Source of the DNA: Streptomyces paradoxus | GTDB lineage: Bacteria > Actinomycetota > Actinomycetes > Streptomycetales > Streptomycetaceae | Reading direction: 5' to 3' | Assembly: GCF_014202475.1 (NCBI RefSeq) | Contig: NZ_JACHGV010000004.1 | Span: forward strand, 372,001 to 436,000 | Length of the DNA stretch: 64,000 nucleotides | Shown here: positions 58,086 to 64,000 of the stretch, piece by piece | How the letters are laid out: each line of letters begins with the position of its first letter | Position numbering within the stretch: the stretch's first letter is position 1 | Notes under the pieces: model-generated | Told to the model about the DNA's origin: nothing | The model's input: only the letters and a program-made list of their open reading frames with translations | Database searches by the model: none | Made by a program: the position numbers and the translations under genes

Positions 58086-59390
58086 GTGGCCCTTCCCGTC
58101 CCGTGCCCAGAAGGGACCGCACCCTACGTGGCAGGCCACATCCAAGACCGCTGGTTCAAGACCGAGACCAACTCCGCCGGCAAGACCGTCCGCGTCAAGA
58201 CCGACCGCCACGGCACCGGCCTGCGCTACCGCGCCCGCTACATCGGACCCGACGGAACCGAGAAGTCCAAGAGCTTCCCTGACGGCAAAAAGCGTCTCGC
58301 TGAGAAGTGGCTCAGCGCCGTAGAGACGGACATGACGCGCGGTCAGTACACCGACCCCAAGTCCATGCAGATCACGTTCCAGCAGTACGCCGAGAAGTGG
58401 TTGGACAGTAAGACACCCAGCCCGATGACCCGGAAGGAACTCGGCCGGCGCCTGCGGTTGCACGCCTACCCGGTGCTTGGCTCCCGTCCGATCGGGACCT
58501 TCCGGCCGGAGCACATCAGGGAGTTCGTCGCCGCACTGGAAGCGAAGCCCGGCGTCGGCCCGTCCTACGCCCGGAACATCTTCGCCGACGTTCAGTCGGT
58601 CCTATCTGCCGCTGTTGACGACACGCTGTTGTCGCGCAACCCGTGCGGTGCCCGGACCGTTCGGCGTCCCAAGCCTGACCCGCATCCCGTGGTCCCGTGG
58701 GTGCCCGACCAAGTGTTCGCCGTTCGTGCGGCCCTTCTGGATCGGTACCGAGCGATGGTCGACGCCGGGGCCGGATGCGGTCTGCGCCAGGGCGAGGTGT
58801 TCGGTCTCGCCGAAGACGCCATCGGCACCGACGGGCGCACGCTTCACGTGGTCCGGCAGATCAAGCACGTGGAAGGGCACCCGGTGTTCGCCCTTCCTAA
58901 GGGCGGCAAGAAGCGAGACGTGCCGCTCCCTGCCTCCGTGGCGGAAGCTTTCCGGGTCCACATGGACGCCTTCAAGCCCGTAGAGATCACCCTCCCATGG
59001 GATGTGCCAGAGGGGCCCAAGGTGTCCGCGCGATTGATTTTCACGGCGGAGCAGGGCGGCCTGGTGTGGCGCAGCAACTTCAACCGCAAGGAGTGGAAGC
59101 CCGCTCTCGCCGCCGCTGGCCTCATTCCGGGAGCAGACGACGACGGCAACTACGAGTCGGCGCGCGAGCACGGCATGCACGCCCTGAGGCACTTCTACGC
59201 CTCCGCACTGTTGGACGCGGGCGAGAACATCAAGGCTGTCAGCGAATACATGGGGCACGCTGACCCAGGGCTCACGCTGCGGGTGTACGCCCACCTCATG
59301 CCCGACAGCCGCCAGAGGGCCCGCCGCGCCATCGACACGGTGTTTCAGCGCGTCTCTCAGGAAGATCACGGCCCACAGACGGCCCGGTGA
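58086..59390 (+). CDS. int: Site-specific tyrosine integrase
   Basis: This 434-aa recombinase (GTG 58086) has an N-terminal arm-binding domain (YRARYIGPDGTEKSKSF), a SAM-like core-binding domain (ITFQQYAEKWLD, IREFVAALEA), and the catalytic set: Arg in AGAGCGLRQGEVFGLAE, Lys in KGGKKRDVPLP, HALRHFYAS, GHADPGLTL and the nucleophile Tyr in RVYAHLMP. It is complete and likely active. Its 3' end contains the arm-like ACGGCCCACAGACGGCCC, also found at the left end. A strong terminator and the attR repeat follow. Confidence 0.94.
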   Translation: MALPVPCPEGTAPYVAGHIQDRWFKTETNSAGKTVRVKTDRHGTGLRYRARYIGPDGTEKSKSFPDGKKRLAEKWLSAVETDMTRGQYTDPKSMQITFQQYAEKWLDSKTPSPMTRKELGRRLRLHAYPVLGSRPIGTFRPEHIREFVAALEAKPGVGPSYARNIFADVQSVLSAAVDDTLLSRNPCGARTVRRPKPDPHPVVPWVPDQVFAVRAALLDRYRAMVDAGAGCGLRQGEVFGLAEDAIGTDGRTLHVVRQIKHVEGHPVFALPKGGKKRDVPLPASVAEAFRVHMDAFKPVEITLPWDVPEGPKVSARLIFTAEQGGLVWRSNFNRKEWKPALAAAGLIPGADDDGNYESAREHGMHALRHFYASALLDAGENIKAVSEYMGHADPGLTLRVYAHLMPDSRQRARRAIDTVFQRVSQEDHGPQTAR

Positions 59391-59401
59391 ACCACGAACG
59401 G

Positions 59402-59433
59402 CCCCTGACCTGCCCTTCTGTGCAGGTCAGGGG
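59402..59433 (+). terminator. Terminator after int
   Basis: A perfect 12-bp stem (59402-59413 with 59422-59433) has an 8-nt loop, 11 nt after the int stop and 20 nt before the attR core. Confidence 0.85.
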
Positions 59434-59452
59434 TCATCACCCCTACGGAACC

Positions 59453-59470
59453 CTCTGAAGTTCCTCAACT
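59453..59470. repeat. Candidate attR core
   Basis: CTCTGAAGTTCCTCAACT is the partner of 42208-42225 (one mismatch). It marks the right boundary; backbone-type genes resume 98 bp later. Confidence 0.6.
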
Positions 59471-59567
59471 TTGTGTTGGCCCGTTCCGCGGCCGGGCATC
59501 ACCGCCTCACGCAAGAGCGAGGCGCCCACGGGGGGCCGCTTCGGGGGAACGAAAGGAGGGTGACGCC

Positions 59568-59867
59568 ATGATCGTCGGCATCATCCTGGCGGTGGTCGGA
59601 GTCGTACTGATCGGGGCGCTGGTCTCCCAGGCCCGCAGGGGCGGTACCCGGCGGACGACGCGTCGCGGGGCGTGGGCGTCCACCGGGTCGAGCAGCAGCA
59701 CCAGCGGCAGTGGCGACGGCGGCAGCTGGTGGGTCGGCGGGGGAGACTCCGGTTCCTCCGGTTCCTCCGGCGGCGACGGACACCGCGGGGGGCACTCCTG
59801 CGGTGGCGGCTCGTCCTGCGGAGGCGGGTCGTCCTGCGGGGGTGGTGGCTGCGGCGGGGGCAGCTGA
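59568..59867 (+). CDS. Small Gly/Ser/Cys-rich membrane-anchored protein
   Basis: ATG 59568, after AAAGGAGGG, gives 99 aa: one membrane helix (MIVGIILAVVGVVLIGALVS), a basic stop-transfer (RRGGTRRTTRR), then a flexible Ser/Gly tail that ends in repeated SCGGGSSCGGG units. The Cys-Gly repeats may bind metal or crosslink. Function is unknown. The repeat explains the local low-complexity DNA. Confidence 0.72.
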   Translation: MIVGIILAVVGVVLIGALVSQARRGGTRRTTRRGAWASTGSSSSTSGSGDGGSWWVGGGDSGSSGSSGGDGHRGGHSCGGGSSCGGGSSCGGGGCGGGS

Positions 59868-59908
59868 CTGACGTCGGCCGTCCTCACGACGGGGGAGCCG
59901 CACGACCG

Positions 59909-59942
59909 AACGCGGGGTCCGCACCTGGGCGGGCCCCGCGTT
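59909..59942 (+). terminator. Hairpin terminator
   Basis: The stem AACGCGGGG with CCCCGCGTT (outer arms 59909-59917 and 59934-59942) lies 42 nt after the Gly/Cys-rich gene. The rest of 59868-60429 shows no supportable gene. Confidence 0.65.
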
Positions 59943-60429
59943 GCCATGTCCGGAGTTCCCGGACGGATGACCGCTCGAACGGCTATGGGGCGGCTTCGGG
60001 CGCATCCTGGCAACCTCCCCTGTCTGTAGGACAACTGCCGCCGTGCCGAACCGAGTCCGGAAGGGCCTTCCGCAACTGCACGTTTTTCACGGCGATTTCG
60101 GGCGGCGGCCGAAATCCCGGGCTCCCCTCCGTCGCGGCTCCGGGCGTGAAGCACGGCGCACCGGCGCACGCCTCCCCGGCACTGGCGCACGCCGTAGTTG
60201 AACAGTTGAGCTGTGGAGCCCTCTGAGGGGTGGAAACCCCACGAACTTGGGTAAAAACGCTGTGGTGGCGCCACCGTTCATGATTCCCTAAGTCACCGAC
60301 GCAGCCCCTCGGACGTTCTGCGGACCTTCTGAAACCGGCCGACCGGTTTGACCCGGGCCGACATCCCCCGGTGCGACCGGGGCGCAGCGGACCCATCTCC
60401 CTCTCCTTGTGTGCTTGCGGAGCCGATCC

Positions 60430-60957
60430 ATGCTCACGACCCTGAACACCTCCTACACCGACACGTCCGCAGCCGATCTCGCGTGGGCCCTGGGGCGCGA
60501 GCCACTTCCCGCACTGGCCGTGCTCGACCTCGAACTCGCGGGCACCAAAATGCAGTTGCGACTCCTCGGCGCGTCCCATCAGGTCCTGCTGGAGGAGGAG
60601 CGGGGCATCTGCTCGGAGACGGTGGCGTGCCTCGCGGGCAGCAGCACTCCGTTGCCGCTCGGCGTCGCCAAGCGCGTGGACGACTGGGAGTACGAGTTCG
60701 CGGCCCGGGTCGAGGTCCTCTCGCCCGGCTCCTTCGCGGGCCGCGCCCAGGAGTTGCTGGCGCTCGTCTCCGACCATCCGCACGGCCTCGCCGGCGTCTT
60801 CCCCGGCAGCCCGTACGCCTTCACGGCCCTGCTCGCCCAGCACCACGAGGGGCAGGTGCACTGGCGCACGTGGCACGCCTACCCGCAGGACGGGCAGTTG
60901 GTGGCGACCCGCACGAAGGTGGGGGTGCGCGTTCCGGCGGCGGTCTCCGCCAACTGA
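60430..60957 (+). CDS. DUF2617 family protein
   Basis: From ATG 60430 this is a 175-aa protein (GTG 60409 is an upstream in-frame option without conservation evidence). It reads MLTTLNTSYTDTSAADLAWALGREPLPALAVLDLELAGTKMQLRLLGASHQVLLEE, then DDWEYEFAARVEVLSPGSFAGRAQELLALVSDHPHGLAGVFPGSPYAFTALLA, the DUF2617 pattern found across actinobacteria. It is cytoplasmic, of unknown role, and lies next to a spermidine-synthase-like gene, an arrangement I associate with Streptomyces backbone. Confidence 0.85.
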   Translation: MLTTLNTSYTDTSAADLAWALGREPLPALAVLDLELAGTKMQLRLLGASHQVLLEEERGICSETVACLAGSSTPLPLGVAKRVDDWEYEFAARVEVLSPGSFAGRAQELLALVSDHPHGLAGVFPGSPYAFTALLAQHHEGQVHWRTWHAYPQDGQLVATRTKVGVRVPAAVSAN

Positions 60958-61105
60958 CCCCGGCCGACCGCTGCCCGGCCCGTCGAACCACGCGCGGCCA
61001 ACCGCACGCGGCACACCGGATCCCGTACCGATATCCGGCCTCTGTAAACCAGCACCACACGTGTGGGTGACGAACCGCAGTCGAGGCGTGACGTAACGTC
61101 GCAGC

Positions 61106-62761
61106 GTGATCGAGCCGCCCGCGCCCGCCCCGCCCGGTTGCCCGCAGCCCTGGAGCGCCCCTGGCGGCCCCGCCGGCCCGGCGCGACTGCCCGTCCGGCC
61201 CGGCACCGGACGGTTCCTGGTCCTCGCGGGCGTGTTCGTCTGCGCGGCCTGCGGACTCGTGTACGAACTCGAACTCGTCGCGCTCGCCTCGTACTTGATG
61301 GGCGACTCCGTCACCCAGGCGTCCGTCGTGCTGTCCGTCATGGTCTTCGCGATGGGCATCGGCTCCCTCGCCGCGAAGCGGCTGCGCCCGCTCGCCGCGG
61401 CCGGCTTCGGCGCCGTCGAGGCCACCCTCGCGCTCGTCGGCGGGTGCAGCGCGATGGCCCTGTACGCGGTGTTCGCCTGGACCGGTGACTGGGGCGGGAT
61501 GTGGGCCAACGGTCCGCGCTGCCTGCTGGTCGCCTTCTCCCTCGCCACCGGACTGCTCATCGGCGCCGAAGTCCCGCTGCTCATGGAGCTGATCCAGCGC
61601 ATCCGCCGCCAGGACGCGGGCGGCGCCGTGGCCGACCTGTCCGCCGCCGACTACGTCGGTGCCCTCGTCGGCGGCCTCGCCTTCCCCTTCCTCCTGCTGC
61701 CGTTCCTCGGCCAGTTGACCGGCGCGCTGCTCACCGGCGCGGTCAACGCGGTCGTCGGCGGCGCGCTGGTGCTCGGCCTGTTCCGCCGGGACCTGACCCG
61801 GCGCGCCCGGTGGCTGCTGCTGCTCGGCAACGCCCTCGTCCTCACGGTCCTCGCCGCGGCCGCCGTCCTCGTCGACGACTTCGAACGGGCCGCGCGGCAG
61901 GCGGTGTACGGCGGGGACGTCCGCGTGGCGCTCCGGACCGGAGTGCAGGAGGTCGTCCTCACCGGCGGCACGCACGGGCGGCCCCTCGCCCTGTTCCTCG
62001 ACGGCCGGCTGCGGGTCAGCGAGCGGGACGAGCTGCGCTTCCACGAGGCCCTCGTCCACCCCGTGATGAGCGGGCCGCACGCGCGCGTGCTGATCCTCGG
62101 CGGCGGGGACGGCCTCGCCGTCCGCGAGGTGCTGCGCCACCCGGGAGTCGACCGGGTCGACGTCGTCGAACTCGACGCCGAGGTGGTCCGGCTGGCCCGC
62201 ACCGACCCGGCCCTGTCCGCGCTCAACCAGCACGCGTTCGGCGACCCGCGCGTCCACGTGACGACCGCGGACGCCTTCCACCGGCTGCGCGGCGTGACTC
62301 CGGCGGCCTACGACGTGGTCGTCTCGGACCTGCCGGATCCGCGCATCACCGCGAGCACGAAGCTGTATTCGCAGGAGTTCTACGGCCTGGCCCGGCGCGT
62401 GCTCGCCCCCGGAGGCCGGCTCGTGGTGCACGCCGGCCCGGTCGCGGCCGGCCCCCGGGTCCACTGGACCGTCGAGGCGACCCTGCGCGCGGCCGGATTC
62501 CGCACCGCCCCGTACGGCACGGGCGGCCGCCGCCCCGCTGCCGCCGCCGGGCCCGACCGCACCCCCGCCGACCGTTCCGGGGCGCCCCGCGACTGGCGTT
62601 TCGTGCTCGCCGCCCGCACGGAGCCGCCGCTGCGGCTCGACCCGGCCGGACCGCGGCCGAGCGTCCTGACACAGGCGTCCCTCGCCGCGGGCGAGCGGGC
62701 GGCGCGCAGGACGCGGATCGCGGGGCTGCCGGCGTCGACGCTGGTGCATCCGCGGTACTGA
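61106..62761 (+). CDS. Membrane-anchored spermidine-synthase-like protein
   Basis: This 551-aa product (GTG 61106) has a seven-helix N-terminal membrane region (FLVLAGVFVCAACGLVYELELVALASYLMGDSV, SVMVFAMGIGSLAAKRL, LLVAFSLATGLLIGAEVPLLMEL and others) fused to a polyamine aminopropyltransferase domain: FLDGRLRVSERDELRFHEALVHPVM, HARVLILGGGDGLAVREVLRH, VVELDAEVV, VVSDLPDPRITASTKLYSQEFY. The catalytic Asp region reads DLPDP. The family transfers aminopropyl groups from decarboxylated AdoMet; the membrane form's substrate is unproven. Confidence 0.9.
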   Translation: MIEPPAPAPPGCPQPWSAPGGPAGPARLPVRPGTGRFLVLAGVFVCAACGLVYELELVALASYLMGDSVTQASVVLSVMVFAMGIGSLAAKRLRPLAAAGFGAVEATLALVGGCSAMALYAVFAWTGDWGGMWANGPRCLLVAFSLATGLLIGAEVPLLMELIQRIRRQDAGGAVADLSAADYVGALVGGLAFPFLLLPFLGQLTGALLTGAVNAVVGGALVLGLFRRDLTRRARWLLLLGNALVLTVLAAAAVLVDDFERAARQAVYGGDVRVALRTGVQEVVLTGGTHGRPLALFLDGRLRVSERDELRFHEALVHPVMSGPHARVLILGGGDGLAVREVLRHPGVDRVDVVELDAEVVRLARTDPALSALNQHAFGDPRVHVTTADAFHRLRGVTPAAYDVVVSDLPDPRITASTKLYSQEFYGLARRVLAPGGRLVVHAGPVAAGPRVHWTVEATLRAAGFRTAPYGTGGRRPAAAAGPDRTPADRSGAPRDWRFVLAARTEPPLRLDPAGPRPSVLTQASLAAGERAARRTRIAGLPASTLVHPRY

Positions 62762-62872
62762 GGGGCCGGAACCGCCGGGCGGGCCGGGAGGATACGCCTG
62801 GTGGGGGTGGATCGGAGGTGAATCCCTCAGGCGCGGGTGCGTTTCGGGCTGTGCTGGGTAGAGTCCGTCGAC

Positions 62873-63688
62873 ATGGAGCACGAGGTGTTCGTTCCGGTTC
62901 CGGCGGAGCGGCTGAGGGAGGTGCTGGACGACCCCGCGCGGGTCGCCCGGGCCGTTCCCGGGCTCCAGCAGGACGCCGGCGCCGGGCCCGTCGCCGGGCG
63001 GATGAAGATCCGGGTCGGCAGCCACTCCGTCACCTACCGGGGTGCCGTACGGGTCTCCCGGCGGGACGACGGCACCTACGCCGTCGAGGGCGAGGCGGAG
63101 GAGTCGCGCGGCAGCGGCTCGGTCGAGCTCACGCTGCGGATCGCCCTGCGCGAGGCGGAGGGCGGCTGCACCGTCGCGTACGACGGCACGGCGTCCGCCG
63201 ACGGACGGATCAAGGACCTTCCCGCGGAGTCGGTGGAGGGTGCCGTCACCCGGCTGCTGAACCGTTTCGCGGAGCATCTGGCCGCGGCGGCCACGGACGA
63301 AAGGGCCGCCATGAACGACGAGCGTGCGGGGGCCGGGGCTGACGCGCAGCCCGCTCCCGACCCCGGTCTCACCGAGGAACCCCCGGCTCCCGAGCGCCCC
63401 TCCGCCTTCGGCTCCGACCGCCCGTCCCCCTCCTACGGACGCGCGGACGAGGGCGAGGACGATGATGACGACGAGGAGGACATCGCGGAAGCGGCGCACG
63501 CGCGACGGACCATGATCGGACGCAGCGCCGAGGAGGTCGACCACGCCCCACCGCGCGGCCGCTACGCCCCGGTCCCCGCGCCACAGACCGTGACACCCCC
63601 GGCCCCCCTGCGCTGGGCGGCCCCCGCGGCGGCACTGGCACTGGCGTCCGCCATCGTGGCGGTCCGGGCCCTGCGCAGACGCCGCTGA
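62873..63688 (+). CDS. SRPBCC (CoxG-like) protein with C-terminal membrane anchor
   Basis: From ATG 62873 this 271-aa protein has an N-terminal START/SRPBCC domain of the carbon-monoxide-dehydrogenase subunit G type (EHEVFVPVPAERLREVLDDPARVARAVPGLQ, SVTYRGAVRVSRRDDGTYAVEGEAEESRGSG, RIALREAEGGCTVAYDGTASADGRIKDL). A long acidic disordered linker (EGEDDDDDEEDIAE) and one C-terminal helix (PAAALALASAIVAVRAL) follow. It binds a hydrophobic ligand or recruits a partner at the membrane; no CO dehydrogenase genes are seen. Confidence 0.85.
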   Translation: MEHEVFVPVPAERLREVLDDPARVARAVPGLQQDAGAGPVAGRMKIRVGSHSVTYRGAVRVSRRDDGTYAVEGEAEESRGSGSVELTLRIALREAEGGCTVAYDGTASADGRIKDLPAESVEGAVTRLLNRFAEHLAAAATDERAAMNDERAGAGADAQPAPDPGLTEEPPAPERPSAFGSDRPSPSYGRADEGEDDDDDEEDIAEAAHARRTMIGRSAEEVDHAPPRGRYAPVPAPQTVTPPAPLRWAAPAAALALASAIVAVRALRRRR

Positions 63689-63761
63689 ACCGCTCGTCGG
63701 CCGCCCACCAGGAGCCCCCTAACCGTCAAGGCCCTCTTGATCACCCCAGTAGGGTCGTCCC

Positions 63762-64000
63762 GTGAGTGACGAAGACATCACGCTGACCGCGGGTGACGCG
63801 GAGGTGACCGTGCAGCCGGGCAACGGCGGCCGGGTCGGAGGACTGCGGATCGGCGGGGTCGAACTGCTCCGCCAGGGCGAGCGGTTCGGGTGCTTCCCGA
63901 TGGTGCCGTGGTGCGGCCGGATCCGGGACGGACGGTTCCTGGACGGCGCCCAGGTGCGGCAGATGCCCCTCAACGCCCCGCCGCACGCCATCCACGGCAC
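63762..64000 (+). CDS. Aldose 1-epimerase-like protein (partial, cut by window end)
   Basis: GTG 63762 opens a frame that runs off the window: SDEDITLTAGDAEVTVQPGNGGRVGGLRIGGVELLRQGERFGCFPMVPWCGRIRDGRFLDGAQVRQMPLNAPPHAIHG. This is the N-terminal third of the galactose mutarotase family, with the conserved PWCGRIRDG substrate Arg and the HAIHG histidine. It would interconvert sugar anomers in the cytoplasm. Confidence 0.85.
   Translation, partial: MSDEDITLTAGDAEVTVQPGNGGRVGGLRIGGVELLRQGERFGCFPMVPWCGRIRDGRFLDGAQVRQMPLNAPPHAIHG

Larger units (their letters stand above)
42208..59470. mobile_element. Actinomycete integrative and conjugative element (AICE), about 17.3 kb
   Basis: The segment holds the full AICE set in order: GntR-type transfer regulator, small conserved genes, SpdB-like, FtsK-type Tra, SpdD-like, primase/polymerase and ATPase for replication, iterons, Xis and Int next to the right end. 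It is bounded by an 18-nt near-identical repeat. An exact 18-nt repeat, ACGGCCCACAGACGGCCC, lies inside both ends (42330-42347 and 59368-59385), probable integrase arm sites. The insertion is intergenic, not in a tRNA. Functions: excision, replication, double-stranded transfer between mycelia. It carries a low-GC two-gene cargo and possibly a restriction-modification pair. Confidence 0.85.

Noticed and set aside
62873..63688. Assignment as a true CO dehydrogenase subunit
   Set aside because: No CO dehydrogenase structural genes are nearby and the acidic linker plus membrane anchor is a generic SRPBCC arrangement in Streptomyces.

Overview
The window is high-GC actinobacterial DNA from a Streptomyces chromosome. 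The evidence is GTG starts with GTGA/ATGA gene overlaps, the dnaK-grpE-dnaJ-hspR operon with HAIR operators, a distal clpB under the same operator, Streptomyces-type GntR/UTRA and LuxR regulators, and a pSAM2/SLP1-like integrative element. The backbone gene order matches what I know of the dnaK-clpB region of Streptomyces chromosomes. Everything here was read from sequence alone; no database search was run.

Layout. 1-1104: debris of an old insertion (a dnaA fragment and a decayed tyrosine integrase) next to tRNA-Gly(CCC). 1.4-3.7 kb: a small Cys-rich protein, dcd, a phosphoribosyltransferase and a Yip1-like membrane protein. 3.9-10 kb: four tandem secreted FG-GAP repeat proteins plus a deleted fifth copy. 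10.2-13.7 kb: two RibD-like fragments and a three-gene uronic-acid polysaccharide-type operon (sugar-nucleotide dehydrogenase, 57-aa membrane protein, family 2 glycosyltransferase). 14-18 kb: an I36-like secreted protein, a lipoprotein, a GntR pair and two small coupled genes. 18-34 kb: an Fe-S/CCG membrane oxidoreductase, a degenerate MraY/WecA-like protein, the HspR regulon (dnaK operon and clpB), an orphan sugar-binding lipoprotein, and a LuxR pair with the remains of a third copy beside a small exported peptide. 34-36 kb: small conserved genes, one with a TTA codon.

36-41 kb is an accessory island. A divergent FAD amine-oxidase-like protein faces a four-gene operon in which each gene overlaps the next by 4 nt. 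It encodes an exported Ala/Arg-rich 120-aa peptide, a DUF5819 protein (SdpA-like), an HTTM membrane protein (SdpB-like) and a serine beta-lactamase-fold hydrolase. This looks like an uncharacterised relative of the Bacillus SDP peptide-toxin maturation system. The peptide carries the same SLFAP motif as its presumed processing partner.

42.2-59.5 kb is an actinomycete integrative and conjugative element (AICE) inserted between an aminotransferase and the conserved genes after 59.5 kb. It is bounded by an 18-nt near-identical repeat. From left to right it has a low-GC two-gene cargo of unknown function, a DUF218-GntR regulatory pair with three palindromic operators, a transfer block (including a PycTM-domain protein, SpdB-like, RRQRL and FtsK-type Tra proteins), a candidate clt locus, SpdD-like, an HNH nuclease divergent from a C5-cytosine methyltransferase, a primase/polymerase plus ATPase replication pair, an iteron cluster, Xis and Int. 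59.5-64 kb returns to backbone: a Gly/Ser/Cys-rich small protein, a DUF2617 protein, a membrane-anchored spermidine-synthase-like protein, an SRPBCC protein and the start of an aldose epimerase.
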